Assembly: GCF_000293805.1 (NCBI RefSeq)
Contig: NZ_AMBZ01000001.1
Span: 248,001 to 312,000 of the forward strand
Direction: 5' to 3'
Length of the DNA stretch: 64,000 nucleotides
DNA from: Paenibacillus alvei DSM 29
Lineage (GTDB): Bacteria; Bacillota; Bacilli; Paenibacillales; Paenibacillaceae
A model generated the notes under the pieces. The model searched no databases, had not been told where the DNA came from, and was given only the letters and a program-made list of their open reading frames with translations. The position numbers and the translations under genes were made by a program. Shown here in pieces: positions 43,808 through 53,503 of the stretch. The stretch's first letter is position 1, and each line of letters starts with the position of its first letter.

Positions 43808-45034
43808 TTATTTCATTTCCTGCCAACTGTCGTAATCGTGAATGGCAAAGCTGGCATAGCTCATATAGCGCGTCAATTTGTTATGAGCGGCTTGAAGTTC
43901 CTTTTCCATTGCTTCATTGCCCATGGAATAGAAGGATGTGTGCGGGCCTTCCGAACTTTCTGCCGTCTCTACAGCCACAACGACTTGCTTCTTCAGTGTA
44001 GAGGCTTCTCTCATTATGGCCTGTGCGTTTTCTATAATTCCGCTTTTCCCTAACGCATAATTGCGGTAATCCATGATAACGAGGCGATCGAACTTCTCCA
44101 GCAGCCATGCGCTCATACTGTAATCCGTTCCCGGTACCTTGATCGTATTCAGCCAATATGGAACGTCCAGCGTAATGTTGATCCCGCTTCCTTTAGTTTC
44201 TTTTTCGATCCATCTCAAGTTATCCATCCAGCTTGTCACTATTGCTCTATTGTTCGTCTTCCATCCGCTCAGCCGATAGGGTTCGATATCAAAATGAAGT
44301 CCTGCAAAGCTTGCTTCCTCGCCAACAGAGGAATTGTAGGTTGTAACCCATGTAATAAACTTTGCAATTTCATTCCGCTTCTCTTTATACGCCCATTCAG
44401 GCCGTCCGCCTAATGCCTCGACTTGAATGCCATGAGCCTTAGCGCTGCGTATAAAGCTTTCATATTTCGCCGGAGCCATATCGGTATCGATTTGCAAGTA
44501 AAGCGCCGTCACATTGTGTTCTTTGGCAAAGCTGAAGACCTGATCGGCTTCCTTTACAATCATTTGGCTATCCCATATCCAGGTTCCCTTCGGAACATTG
44601 CTGACAGCAGTCATGATGCTGACCTGACTCTGCTTCGGCTGCCATTCCACTTGAGCACGAAAGGCCTCGCTAATGAAGCGCAGGGGAACCATCGTTCGCC
44701 CATTTTTAACTAGAGCGCCTCCACCGAATGTTACATTCTTCCCATTTACTATGGCATGATTATCCCCAATCCCCAATGCAATCGTATCCTTCTTATAGGA
44801 AAATACGATCTGGTTCAACGCTCTGTTCCACTTTACAGTTGCGCCAAGCTTTTCGGACACAAATTTGGCAGGAACCATCGTAAGGTTGGTAGCAGCGTCC
44901 ACATATGGCAGCTCGTCCGGGAAGGTCACTCCCCTCCCATCCACCTCGACTTGTACCTGGGAAGCATAGACGTTAGGAATATAGCAGCCAACACTTATAC
45001 ATATAGCTAACATGCACCAAAGCAATCTTTTCAT
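43808..45034 (-). CDS. Exported protein: copper-amine-oxidase N-terminal-like domain plus TIM-barrel hydrolase-like domain
   Basis: 408 aa. GAGGT lies 8 nt before the ATG. A signal peptide (MKRLLWCMLAICISVGCYIP; cleavage near VYAS) precedes two copper_amine_oxN units (about 28-145; VPAKFVSEKLGATVKWN, MVPLRFISEAFRAQVEWQ), a common wall- or surface-associated stalk in Paenibacillus. The remaining 250 residues read like a glycosidase-type barrel: ALYLQIDTDM, FAGLHFDIEPY, ITLDVPYWLN, LVIMDYRNYA. HFDIEP carries acidic residues where a GH18-like acid would be. Catalysis is plausible but unproven. Confidence 0.78.
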   Translation of the reverse strand: MKRLLWCMLAICISVGCYIPNVYASQVQVEVDGRGVTFPDELPYVDAATNLTMVPAKFVSEKLGATVKWNRALNQIVFSYKKDTIALGIGDNHAIVNGKNVTFGGGALVKNGRTMVPLRFISEAFRAQVEWQPKQSQVSIMTAVSNVPKGTWIWDSQMIVKEADQVFSFAKEHNVTALYLQIDTDMAPAKYESFIRSAKAHGIQVEALGGRPEWAYKEKRNEIAKFITWVTTYNSSVGEEASFAGLHFDIEPYRLSGWKTNNRAIVTSWMDNLRWIEKETKGSGINITLDVPYWLNTIKVPGTDYSMSAWLLEKFDRLVIMDYRNYALGKSGIIENAQAIMREASTLKKQVVVAVETAESSEGPHTSFYSMGNEAMEKELQAAHNKLTRYMSYASFAIHDYDSWQEMK

Positions 45035-45209
45035 ATCGCGCTACCTCGGATTTCCCTTTTTTGTTCATACATACAAAGAGATTATAAAGTGTGAGATATT
45101 TGGTAACAAGACCCATTTCTATGGGAGACACATCACCTTAAGTCCTAGGATTGAAGTTGAATTTGTGCTTGAGATACAATGAGGGCAGCATCCATTACCT
45201 TGCTAGGGG

Positions 45210-45362
45210 TCCGTTGAGCAAATCAGACTAGCAGGTGCGCGAATTCTCCGCGAGCCCAGCGATGCCTTCTAAGGCGGAAGAACGAATTACTCTGCTGACC
45301 CGGAGAACAACTATTGGGAGGTTGCTTGGAACCCCGATTCCGTGTTTGACGAACGAGGAGCA
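45210..45362 (+). pseudogene. VOC/glyoxalase-family protein, C-terminal remnant
   Basis: Reading from 45210: SVEQIRLAGARILREPSDAF, then a stop where relatives have Trp, then GGRTNYSADPENNYWEVAWN and PDSVFDERGARL. REPSDAF-W-GGRT and DPxxxxWEVAWNP are VOC-superfamily hallmarks. The N-terminal half is missing or unrecognisable. Not functional. Confidence 0.65.
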
Positions 45363-45383
45363 AGGCTGTCATTTCACAAGAAG

Positions 45384-45413
45384 CAAGGAGTTCATCATTG
45401 GATGAACTCCTTG
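45384..45413. terminator. Perfect hairpin, terminator-like
   Basis: CAAGGAGTTCATC pairs with GATGAACTCCTTG (13 bp, loop ATTG). It sits between the remnant and the convergent hydrolase gene. The T-tract is weak. Confidence 0.6.
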
Positions 45414-45464
45414 TTCCTATACCGGAGAGGATCGTGTCCGTTGTCATCAGAATGGAGTACCGTC

Positions 45465-46313
45465 TTATTCGTAATATCCTTCTGTTGACTTGCGAAACCC
45501 CTTAAACTGATTGGCATCATGCCCAAACCATACCTGAGACTTCGTTCGCTCCGCAAGCGTACGGATTCGCTCGACCGTATTCCGGTAGCCAAGCGAGTCA
45601 TACAGATTGCCTGGCGGTCTCACCGGCGGACCGAAGCTATCAGCCGTATAAATGGTATCAGAAGCGAGAATAATTCCGCCCGTTTCTGGCATAACGACAT
45701 GCAATCCCAGCATGCCCCAAGCATGCCCGCTTCCGAAGTTCAGCAGCGTAATGCCTTCAGCCAGCTCCAATTGATCCTCTGTCCGCTTTATCGTTTTCCA
45801 CTGCAAGTTATTTTTGATCCAGGCATCAATGTCTGCCCAAATGTAGCCTCCTTCTTTTTCGTTGCGGGCATAAGATTGCAAAGCGCCGTTCAGTTCGTCC
45901 TCGTGAACGATAATGGTTGCGTTCGTGAACAGTTCCAGACATCCCGCATGATCCAAGTGCAAATGAGAGGCCACGACATACTTGATATCCTTCGGAGATA
46001 CGTTCAACTGCTCCAGTCGATTATGCAGATAGCATTCCTCACCCGCTGCCCATGGAAAAAGAAGCTGTACCGTTTCGGACCATCGTCCCTCCTTTCCCAT
46101 TCCGTTCGGGTTACAGGCCGTATCGAACAAAATCTTGCCTTCTGGATGATCAATCAACACCGTATAGACGGGAAATTCCACAAATTCGGTCGCTGCATTC
46201 GGATTCAGAACCGTTGCCGGATTATGCATGGCAATCAGCCAGTTCTTATCCATGCACATGCGGCCATTGTCCATCACATACAGCTTCGGACGTGCCTTCA
46301 TCACATTCGTCAT
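45465..46313 (-). CDS. MBL-fold hydrolase, N-acyl-homoserine-lactonase-like
   Basis: 282 aa from the ATG at 46313, chosen because GGGAGG lies 8 nt upstream; the frame is open to 46388. Zinc-binding motif SHLHLDHAG (HxHxDH), then GSGHAWGM (third His), ASDTIY (bridging Asp) and GHDANQF (last His), a full dinuclear metal site. Overall layout (YTVLIDHPEGKILFDTAC near the start) matches AiiA/AttM-type lactonases, so it may degrade AHL signals of other bacteria. Broader lactonase or esterase activity is equally possible. Monocistronic. Confidence 0.85.
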   Translation of the reverse strand: MTNVMKARPKLYVMDNGRMCMDKNWLIAMHNPATVLNPNAATEFVEFPVYTVLIDHPEGKILFDTACNPNGMGKEGRWSETVQLLFPWAAGEECYLHNRLEQLNVSPKDIKYVVASHLHLDHAGCLELFTNATIIVHEDELNGALQSYARNEKEGGYIWADIDAWIKNNLQWKTIKRTEDQLELAEGITLLNFGSGHAWGMLGLHVVMPETGGIILASDTIYTADSFGPPVRPPGNLYDSLGYRNTVERIRTLAERTKSQVWFGHDANQFKGFRKSTEGYYE

Positions 46314-46488
46314 CTTCATTTCCTCCCATTGAACAGCATGGTTACTAGATGAAGATATGACAAAAGAGCAAGCATAATGACGCTCCACATCCTCGGAATG
46401 TCATTGCACTTGCTCTTTGTTAGCTGCCTTTACACTTTTTCAGCAGACATTTACGGAATCCTTTTAAGCAGTTGCTCTCGTTCCGTTT

Positions 46489-47025
46489 TTATAACTCTGT
46501 GTCCTTAATGAAAATAATCTTAACTCCCATGATCTGATTTTGCCCGTTGACGGCATAGTACGCTGCATAGGCTCCATCTCCAAATCCGGTACGAGAAACG
46601 ACGCCGCCATCCAGCACACCAGCATCTTCATTGCTTTCTGTAATGTCGCAGCAGGCGAAATACCAGTCACTGTCCGCATTGTCGGACTCATTACCTTCTG
46701 CATCGGCATCCGGAATTCGAAACTTGCTCACATCAAAGATTCCAGCCTGTCCGCTATCCACGCCTACAATGAAATTCCCTTTCACCCATTCTATAGCTTC
46801 CAACTTATCGGCAACCGAGCTATGGCAGGCAATAAGCTTGGCGCAGGCTTCTCCCCAATCTTGAACCTCCGTCTTGCTTACATAGGCGTCCCATGTCCCA
46901 TTCAACGCATTGTCCAGCACGCCCATAATGATTGTATTTTCATTTAAGTCGTAGCATGGATCGGATACAACCAGTTTCCCAGTGGTAACTTCAAATTGAC
47001 CTAATGAAATGAATATAGCAAACAC
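46489..47025 (-). CDS. DUF4241 family protein
   Basis: 178 aa. The conserved start VTTGKLVVSDPCYDL, internal AGIFDVSKFR and C-terminal FGDGAYAAYYAVNGQNQIMG VKIIFI region match the DUF4241 pattern. Acidic, soluble, function unknown; relatives are often near toxin-immunity or surface genes. The start is uncertain: the GTG at 47025 stands only 1-2 nt after AAGGGA, and no better start is seen. Confidence 0.75.
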   Translation of the reverse strand: MFAIFISLGQFEVTTGKLVVSDPCYDLNENTIIMGVLDNALNGTWDAYVSKTEVQDWGEACAKLIACHSSVADKLEAIEWVKGNFIVGVDSGQAGIFDVSKFRIPDADAEGNESDNADSDWYFACCDITESNEDAGVLDGGVVSRTGFGDGAYAAYYAVNGQNQIMGVKIIFIKDTEL

Positions 47026-47049
47026 TCCCTTCGTTGTTACTTTCCATAC

Positions 47050-47471
47050 TTATTTCTTCTTTTTCCGCAATCTTGGTCTCCACTTATGACCACATCTCAT
47101 ACATGAATTAATCAGCTCGCCATTTCCTGAAAACCCCAATATCAAACCAAATAGCATAAAAAACATTGTAATTGTAGGGCCGCCAATCGCTTGACCAAGC
47201 AATGTACCTAGCAACGTAAAAAAACACCGCCTAAAAAGGCAAGCCCCGCACTAAATCCTCTTTGCCCGCCTACAATTTGTACTGAACCACATTTCTCACA
47301 CCTGACTGCATCATGATGCTCATTTATCAGGTTATTCGTGTTGCTGCTAGAACCTATTATCTTGCCTGTCTGATTACCCGTTCTCATCTGGCTGCTGGAA
47401 GACCTCGATTGTGTCGTAGCGACAGGCTTTCTCGCTCTATTGCTTGTTATCGTTCTAGTAGTTGGCTGCAC
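47050..47471 (-). pseudogene. Membrane protein with split zinc ribbon, frameshifted (one T missing)
   Basis: GTG 47471 with AGGAG 8 nt upstream. It begins with a Thr/Ser/Arg/Gln-rich disordered segment, then CEKCGSVQIVGGQRGFSAGL, and breaks at a T7 run (plus-strand A7, 47218-47224). With one extra T the frame continues FTLLGTLLGQAIGGPTITMF, a second hydrophobic helix, and CMRCGHKWRPRLRKKKK, ending at 47050 (140 aa). The two CxxC knuckles then flank two membrane helices and form one zinc ribbon. The repaired protein makes structural sense, so the break is recent or an error. Confidence 0.7.
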
Positions 47472-47667
47472 GCTATTAACTCCTCTCGAACCTATAACGA
47501 TGTAGGAATAAAGTCGTATACATACTTAGAAGAAATCTAAATCTGTACACTGCTCCTATACTCCTATGTCGTGGATATTTTTAACTTTAAACAAAAGACC
47601 GTATTCTTTCCATCAAATATTTTCCATGATAGACATTTAAAGATTATATCCAAGGAGAAAATGCAGC

Positions 47668-47711
47668 GAACCCGAGTGAGGCACCTTTTAACGTGTCCAC
47701 CACTCGGGTTC
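47668..47711. terminator. Hairpin after Nramp gene
   Basis: GAACCCGAGTG pairs with CACTCGGGTTC. No strong T-run is adjacent, but its position about 30 nt beyond the stop suggests termination. Confidence 0.55.
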
Positions 47712-47741
47712 AGAGGCTTGCAGCTATCCTTTTCTGAAATA

Positions 47742-49085
47742 CTATTGGAACGTCGTAATAATGAGCCAGATATTCAGAACAGTTAAGACAATGGAAGTAA
47801 TCCAGGCTAGAATCACAACCCATAATTTGTTTTTAAATTCACCCATTAATTTCTCATCACTCGTAAAGATCGTCAGAGGAATGATGGAAAATGGCAACGC
47901 AACACTTAAAAACACTTGTGAATAAATCAATAATTTCTCGACGACAGATTCCGTACTCCCGAACACCAGGATGCATACAATGACCGGAATAATAGCCACT
48001 CCGCGAGTAATCATCCGTCTAGCCCACATCGGCATTTTCATGCGGATAAAGCCTTCCATGATGATTTGCCCGGATAGCGTTCCAGTTATCGTTGAATTTT
48101 GGCCCGATGCAAGCAAGGCAACTGCAAATAATACACTCAATACCGGACTGGCAATCGCACCTACAATCGAGCTGTCATTCAGTGCGCGGTATAATTGCCC
48201 AAGTGTCTCCAAAGAACCACTGTAGCCAAAGAACAAGGAAGCACCCAAAATAAGCAGTAAGCAATTTACCACAAACGCAACGGTTAACTGAATATTGGAA
48301 TCGATAGTTGCAAATTTGATCGCTTCTTTAAGCGATTTGCGATTTCCACGATCATATTGGCGCGCCTGCACAATCGATGAATGCAAATATAAGTTGTGCG
48401 GCATTACCGTAGCGCCGACAATTCCTAGAGCGATGAACAAAGCTCCTTCATTAAATACAATCTCCGACCTTGGAATAAACCCGCCAAGCATGTGAGCCAC
48501 ATTAGGTTGCGCAATAATCACTTCATATAGGAAAACAACAAGAATCGTTGCAATCAACGTAACGACGATGGCTTCAATTTTCCGAAATCCAAACCGCGCC
48601 AAAATCAATAGTAAAAATACATCAAGTACGGTAATGAATACTCCGACGAGTAGAGGAATATTAAACAATAAATTAAGCGCAACCGCACTGCCGATAACCT
48701 CAGCTATATCTGTAGCCATTATGGCAAATTCGGTAATAATCCATAGGGCAAAGCCCCATTTTTTCCCCGTTTTCAATCGGGTCACTTGCGCCAGATCCAT
48801 TCCGGTCACAATCCCTAGTTTCGCAGACATGCTCTGCAGCAGCATCGCAATTAGACTAGAAATAAGAATAACCGACAATAGCAAATAACCAAACTGCGAT
48901 CCGCCTGCAATGGAGGTAACCCAGTTGCCAGGATCCATGTATCCAACTGCAACAAGCGCCCCTGGCCCTGAATATGCCCACAGCTTTCGCCAGAAACCCG
49001 CGTTGCTCGGTATAGGTACTGTGTTATTAATCTCCTCTAAACTTGAACCATTTTGAGTTTTGTGCAAGAATTTTCCTGATCCCAT
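47742..49085 (-). CDS. mntH: Nramp-family divalent metal transporter (MntH-like)
   Basis: 447 aa from the ATG at 49085 (AGGTGG 7 nt upstream; the longer frame from 49139 is unsupported). Eleven or so membrane helices. The metal-binding motif DPGN in [15 protein letters not shown] (helix 1) and MPHN in [14 protein letters not shown] (helix 6) are diagnostic for proton-coupled Mn2+/Fe2+ uptake. The length is usual. I found no clear MntR operator upstream. Monocistronic. Confidence 0.93.
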   Translation of the reverse strand: MGSGKFLHKTQNGSSLEEINNTVPIPSNAGFWRKLWAYSGPGALVAVGYMDPGNWVTSIAGGSQFGYLLLSVILISSLIAMLLQSMSAKLGIVTGMDLAQVTRLKTGKKWGFALWIITEFAIMATDIAEVIGSAVALNLLFNIPLLVGVFITVLDVFLLLILARFGFRKIEAIVVTLIATILVVFLYEVIIAQPNVAHMLGGFIPRSEIVFNEGALFIALGIVGATVMPHNLYLHSSIVQARQYDRGNRKSLKEAIKFATIDSNIQLTVAFVVNCLLLILGASLFFGYSGSLETLGQLYRALNDSSIVGAIASPVLSVLFAVALLASGQNSTITGTLSGQIIMEGFIRMKMPMWARRMITRGVAIIPVIVCILVFGSTESVVEKLLIYSQVFLSVALPFSIIPLTIFTSDEKLMGEFKNKLWVVILAWITSIVLTVLNIWLIITTFQ

Positions 49086-49202
49086 AATCAACCCACCTTT
49101 TTTCCATGCACAACAAAGTTTCACTACATCAACTTTCAATTATTTTATACCTTTTTCTGAAAAGATCAAGTGCTAGACAGGCTTTCCCCTACTTTTAAAA
49201 GG

Positions 49203-49250
49203 AAAGAGGCGACCTCCCCCTTTTCGCTCTTGGGAAACGACCGCCTCTTT
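49203..49250. terminator. Bidirectional hairpin terminator
   Basis: AAAGAGGCG pairs with CGCCTCTTT, with further inner pairing (GTCG/CGAC, CCC/GGG). It ends the nucleoside operon (minus strand). Confidence 0.75.
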
Positions 49251-49303
49251 ATTATTCTTATTACCTTGAATATCATTACCTATTTTTCTAACCTATTCTC
49301 AAT

Positions 49304-50518
49304 CTATACGAGCATCCCCGCAATCGCGGCACTCATCAGATTCGCCAGTGTTGCAGCAATAATCGCGCGGAAGCCCAGCTCAGCGAGATCCTGTCTGCGG
49401 GAAGGGGCAATGCCGCCCAGTCCCCCTATGAGCAGCGCAATAGCTGCCAGATTGGCAAAGCCGCACAGTGCAAAGCTGATGATGACTACGCTCTTCGGAG
49501 ACAGATTTACAATTTCAGGCGCGAACGAAGTGTACGCGACGAATTCGTTCAAAACGAACTTTTGCCCGATGAAGGAACCCGCTTGCAGCGCCTCGCTCCA
49601 TGGAACGCCGATCAAGAAGGCAACCGGTGCGAACAGGTAGCCAAGAATTTGCTCCAGCGTCAGCGCTTCAATCCCGAACACGCCGCCAACCCAGCCGATG
49701 ATCATGTTTACTAAGAAAATAAGCGAGATGAACGCCAGCAGCATGGCTCCTACGCCGGCAGCGATCTTAAGACCGTCCGCGGCCCCGCGAGCCGCTGCGT
49801 CGATAACGTTACGGGACTCTGTATCCTTCACGATCTGAACCCGTTCCACTCGAAGATGATGATCGGTTTCCGGCATCATGATTTTGGCCATCAGCAAGCC
49901 GCCCGGTGCGCCCATGAATGCTGCTGCAAGCAAGTACTCGATCGGCACGCCAAGCATCGCATATCCGCCCAGTACGGAGCCGGAGACGCACGCCAGTCCG
50001 CCGACCATTATTGCGAACAGCTCTGACTTGGTCATTTTCTCGATATAAGGCTTAACAACAAGCGGCGCTTCGGTTGGGCCAAGGAAAATATTCGCTGCCG
50101 CCGACATCGATTCTGTTTCGCTCGTTTTGAGCACCTTTGCCAGAAATCCGCCGATAATTTTCGTTGCCCACTGCATAATGCCGAGGTAATACAGAACCGC
50201 GATTAACGAACAGAAGAAAATAATGATTGGCAGCACTTGCAGCGCGAACGTAAAGCCAGCTTTCTCTGCACCCAGTATCCCGCCGAACAAGAATTGAATC
50301 CCTGCATTCGTAGAATCAATGATGCTCTGAACAACTTTGGACAAGTAGTTCAGCATCGTCTTGCCGAATTCCCACTTCAGAACGATTAAGGCAAAAATGA
50401 ATTGAATCGCGAATGCGCCAATGACCGTTCTTGGATTAATCGACTTGCGATTTTTAGATAACGCCAGTGCTATAACGAAAATACCTAAAATTCCTAGAAG
50501 CCCCCAAATGTATTGCAT
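49304..50518 (-). CDS. nupC: NupC-type concentrative nucleoside transporter
   Basis: 404 aa. AAAGGA lies 7 nt before the ATG. About ten membrane segments. [17 protein letters not shown] is the conserved substrate-site motif of the CNT family. [19 protein letters not shown] and FVLNEFVAY are also typical. Nucleoside:H+ (or Na+) symport. It lies downstream of two nucleoside hydrolase genes on the same strand (102-nt gap), giving a compact uptake-and-cleavage salvage unit. Confidence 0.94.
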   Translation of the reverse strand: MQYIWGLLGILGIFVIALALSKNRKSINPRTVIGAFAIQFIFALIVLKWEFGKTMLNYLSKVVQSIIDSTNAGIQFLFGGILGAEKAGFTFALQVLPIIIFFCSLIAVLYYLGIMQWATKIIGGFLAKVLKTSETESMSAAANIFLGPTEAPLVVKPYIEKMTKSELFAIMVGGLACVSGSVLGGYAMLGVPIEYLLAAAFMGAPGGLLMAKIMMPETDHHLRVERVQIVKDTESRNVIDAAARGAADGLKIAAGVGAMLLAFISLIFLVNMIIGWVGGVFGIEALTLEQILGYLFAPVAFLIGVPWSEALQAGSFIGQKFVLNEFVAYTSFAPEIVNLSPKSVVIISFALCGFANLAAIALLIGGLGGIAPSRRQDLAELGFRAIIAATLANLMSAAIAGMLV

Positions 50519-50620
50519 ATACAGATCCTTTCTTCATCGAGTCTGTGACCAAGATTGTCATAGCGAAAGGGTCAGATAGACCACTTCAATTTCATTGGCC
50601 GTGAATTAGATTATATTATG

Positions 50621-51577
50621 TTAGTTAATGGATTTTAATACATCTACTAGCATTCCCTTAAATGCATCACGATTGATCGCTTCACAGACGCGAACATTGC
50701 GCGTGCGTTCCAAGCGATTGTTGATATCGACCAAGCTATAGCCTCTTGTCAGCTCGCCAACGGTTTCTACATCAACATGATACAGATGAGACTTCGTCAT
50801 AATCGACTCATCCGCTGCAACTGCTGCCAGCAGGGTGTCTGGATGCGTGGTGCCATTTAGACGGTGAACCCTTTTGTTGAAGCGCATTACAACCTTGTTG
50901 ACATCCTTGAAGAACTCTGCGCCCTTCGATCCAAGCTGCTCGATTTCCGCATGGTCGCTGTCGTCCATGATGGAATATTGCGTGCACATTTCCCAGCCAA
51001 CCATCGTAATTGGAATGCCAGAGTGAAGCACAATCTTAGCGGCTTCCGGGTCAACGTAGAAGTTGTACTCTGCCGTCGGTGTTATGTTGCCGAGTGCATT
51101 GTTCGTGCCGCCCATAATGTACAAATGCGGAATTAACGGTACAATCGTCGGATCCTTCTTGATGGCCATCGCAATATTCGTCAGCGGTGCAATCGCCAGC
51201 AGATGAATTTCTCCTGGATTTTGGTGTACCGTTTCGATTAGGAAATCAACCGCATGTCCGGTTTCGGGAAATTGGATCGCCTTTTCGAAAAAGGAATCGC
51301 CCATTCCATCCTTGCCGTGCACATCCTCTACAGTACGATGCTCCTTGTGGCCAAGTCCCATAATCGGACCTTCATACCCTTTGTATACCGGAACCTTGCC
51401 GCTATGTCCTGCGACTTGGATCGTATAAAGTGCGTTTTCCACCTGCTGATCGAACTGAACATTACCGCCTGTAATCATAACGCCTTCCACTTGAAAATAA
51501 TGAAGGGCTGTCAATATGGCGATTGTATCGTCTCCGGCTGTATCGGTATCAATAATGACGCGCTTTTTCTCTGACAT
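50621..51577 (-). CDS. Nucleoside hydrolase (IUNH family)
   Basis: 318 aa. The Ca2+-binding start VIIDTDTAGDDTIAILTALH (DTDxxxDD) is diagnostic. LLAIAPLTNIAMAIKKDP, YIMGGTNNALGNITPTAEYN and VDPEAAKIVLHS match the fold. It cleaves the N-glycosidic bond of (ribo)nucleosides to base and sugar. Its ATG shares one base with the stop of the upstream homologue (TAATG), with GAGGG 7 nt before. The substrate is likely a pyrimidine or purine ribonucleoside. Confidence 0.93.
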   Translation of the reverse strand: MSEKKRVIIDTDTAGDDTIAILTALHYFQVEGVMITGGNVQFDQQVENALYTIQVAGHSGKVPVYKGYEGPIMGLGHKEHRTVEDVHGKDGMGDSFFEKAIQFPETGHAVDFLIETVHQNPGEIHLLAIAPLTNIAMAIKKDPTIVPLIPHLYIMGGTNNALGNITPTAEYNFYVDPEAAKIVLHSGIPITMVGWEMCTQYSIMDDSDHAEIEQLGSKGAEFFKDVNKVVMRFNKRVHRLNGTTHPDTLLAAVAADESIMTKSHLYHVDVETVGELTRGYSLVDINNRLERTRNVRVCEAINRDAFKGMLVDVLKSIN

Positions 51578-52530
51578 TATGATTCCCTCTTCTCTGTTGC
51601 CTTTTTCGCCAGGTCTGTCATGTAATCGAAGAATGCATCGCGGTCTACGTCGTATACGACCTGTACCGGACGACCGTCAGCCGTTTCTACCGTACGTCCT
51701 TGGCTGGCGCCTTCGGTAATGACTTTGCTGTTCACCGTTTGCACCTTCACAAGCTCGCTCTTGCCAACGAATGCAGTCGTTAATACATCCCACAGATAGT
51801 ACGTCGAGTTCGTGGAAAAATGAACGAGCGGCGGCACCATAGCGTAGCATTGGCCGAGGAAATCAACCCCGATATGCTTGCGCTCAGCAGCCCAGCGTTC
51901 ACGAACGTCCAGCGTAAGCGGCACTTGGTTCGTGCTTTCGAGTGCAACCAAGTCAATCTCGATTCCGCTCTCCCATACGCGAGCAGCAGCATCCGGATCC
52001 CAGAATACGTTCCATTCTGCCGTTCCGTCATGCTCAGGCTCATGCACGTTGCCCGCTTCGCGGAATGTACCGCCCATCCATACGAGGCGTTCTACTTTTT
52101 CTTCAATTGTTGGATCCATATCTAAAGCGCGAGCAAGGTCAGTAAGCGGACCCGTGAACAACAGGGTCGTCTTGCCTTCCGTTGCACGCAGCGTATCTAT
52201 AATATGTTCATGTGCCGGCTTGTCCGCAACTGGAGTTACGACCTTGCCAGATTCATTCAAGAGCGGCAGTGCATCCACATAGAATGCATGCATGCGCCAG
52301 TCTTTCGGGAAAGGATTTTTCCCGCGCGAATTGGATGCAGCTACATCCAGCCCGCCTGTACCGAAGCGATCAATGATTTTGCGGCTTGCGAACATAGCCG
52401 GTTCTAAATAACAATCCGCTGGAATGACCGATACACCTGTCAACTCAACGTTGTCCATTTGCAATAACAAAAACAAAGAAATCAAATCATCAACGCCGCC
52501 ATCGTGGTTAAAATAAATCTTTTTCTTCAT
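51577..52530 (-). CDS. Nucleoside hydrolase-like protein (IUNH family), divergent paralogue
   Basis: 317 aa from the ATG at 52530 (MKKKIYFNHDGGVDDLISLF), with GGAG 5 nt upstream; the frame is open to 52626 but crosses the promoter. The metal-binding start is FNHDGGVDD rather than DTDxxxDD, still with Asp residues at the expected places. FTGPLTDLARALDMDP, WMGGTF and AEWNVFWDPDAAARVW follow. It is the first gene of the hydrolase-hydrolase-nupC operon. The variant metal loop suggests a different nucleoside preference. Confidence 0.9.
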   Translation of the reverse strand: MKKKIYFNHDGGVDDLISLFLLLQMDNVELTGVSVIPADCYLEPAMFASRKIIDRFGTGGLDVAASNSRGKNPFPKDWRMHAFYVDALPLLNESGKVVTPVADKPAHEHIIDTLRATEGKTTLLFTGPLTDLARALDMDPTIEEKVERLVWMGGTFREAGNVHEPEHDGTAEWNVFWDPDAAARVWESGIEIDLVALESTNQVPLTLDVRERWAAERKHIGVDFLGQCYAMVPPLVHFSTNSTYYLWDVLTTAFVGKSELVKVQTVNSKVITEGASQGRTVETADGRPVQVVYDVDRDAFFDYMTDLAKKATEKRES

Positions 52531-52587
52531 CTTGTCTCCATTCCATACATCAACACTTCTTATGAAGGAAATGTATTCTGTGTTGTG

Positions 52588-52616
52588 TTTATACAAAGTG
52601 CTGTAAAACCGAACAA
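52588..52616 (-). promoter_or_regulatory. Promoter of nucleoside salvage operon
   Basis: Minus strand TTGTTC - 17 nt - TATAAA, about 58 nt before the first ATG. Confidence 0.55.
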
Positions 52617-52850
52617 ATAAATACATTTTAAACTCATTATTCGGATTCCGTTATCGATCATACTAAATTTTCGCTAAAAAATATATAGTTTGAATAAAAA
52701 TTATTTGATTTGAAATGAATTATGAGAGAGAAATACATATTAGAAATGGTTAATCGCGTGGTCTTGCCAAAGTTTCTTCCTTATTATGCCGAATAAGTAG
52801 TATATACTTATTTTATATTCATTTCTCTTTGTTAGAAAGGAGAACCTATC
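52617..52850. other. AT-rich divergent intergenic region
   Basis: About 230 nt, very AT-rich between the nucleoside operon and the TM protein. No gene or RNA recognised. AAGGAG for the plus-strand gene is near 52838. Confidence 0.35.
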
Positions 52851-53375
52851 GTGCAGCAGCGCACAACCCCAAGAACAAGGGTGCATTCAACGAACAACTC
52901 AGCTGTATCCCCTCGCAATCGTCGGGAACAGCCCAAGCCAAACCGCCCTGCTCCTGCTTCAAATCAACGGACAGCAGGTAGTCAAGTGAAAAATACACGA
53001 CCGAAGGAGACATCGGCTAGCAAGCCTGTCGCTAGTCAAACGCCTCCTGCTCCGAAGACTGCCGTAAATAGACAGGGACAAGCTGTCGCTTCCCTTCTAT
53101 TTGGCTCACTTGGTATTCTGACTTTTCTATACATATTGAGTAATTTGAGCACAGCACTCAAGTTTAATACGTTGTTCTCTTCCGAACAGAAGCAGGTTAT
53201 GATAACTTCTTTTATTTTGAACCTAATCGGATTTATATTAGGAATCAGCGGCAAACGATCTTCGCGAGGCAGCGGCATAGCAGTCGTGGGCATGACGCTC
53301 TCTTCCATCCCCCTAGGGATCTGCCTGGTGATCTTGATTGTATGGGTGATGATGAAGCTTTCCATACAGATTTGA
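52851..53375 (+). CDS. Small membrane protein with disordered basic N-terminus (DUF4190-like)
   Basis: 174 aa. GTG start with AAGGAG 8 nt upstream. Residues 1-75 are disordered and rich in Pro, Thr, Asn, Arg and Lys. Three hydrophobic helices follow (about 78-97, 118-136, 142-168). The LLFGSLGILTF ... LGISGKRSSRGSGIAVVG layout resembles DUF4190-type small membrane proteins. Function unknown. Confidence 0.65.
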   Translation: MQQRTTPRTRVHSTNNSAVSPRNRREQPKPNRPAPASNQRTAGSQVKNTRPKETSASKPVASQTPPAPKTAVNRQGQAVASLLFGSLGILTFLYILSNLSTALKFNTLFSSEQKQVMITSFILNLIGFILGISGKRSSRGSGIAVVGMTLSSIPLGICLVILIVWVMMKLSIQI

Positions 53376-53398
53376 GTGTCTGGTCTACAAATGTAAAA

Positions 53399-53430
53399 AG
53401 GCAGAGAGATTCATGACTACCTCTCTGCCT
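53399..53430. terminator. Bidirectional terminator
   Basis: AGGCAGAGAG pairs with CTCTCTGCCT. TTTTAC follows on the minus strand and GCGTTTTAT on the plus. Shared by convergent genes. Confidence 0.85.
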
Positions 53431-53503
53431 GCGTTTTATACGTTATTTTCAAAGTTATTTTCAAATGATATGAGACCATTTGCATGTCTTCCTGTGCGAT
53501 GCC

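Noticed and set aside
45223..45447. 74-codon minus-strand ORF
   Set aside because: It is the antisense of the VOC remnant, which has clear family motifs on the plus strand.
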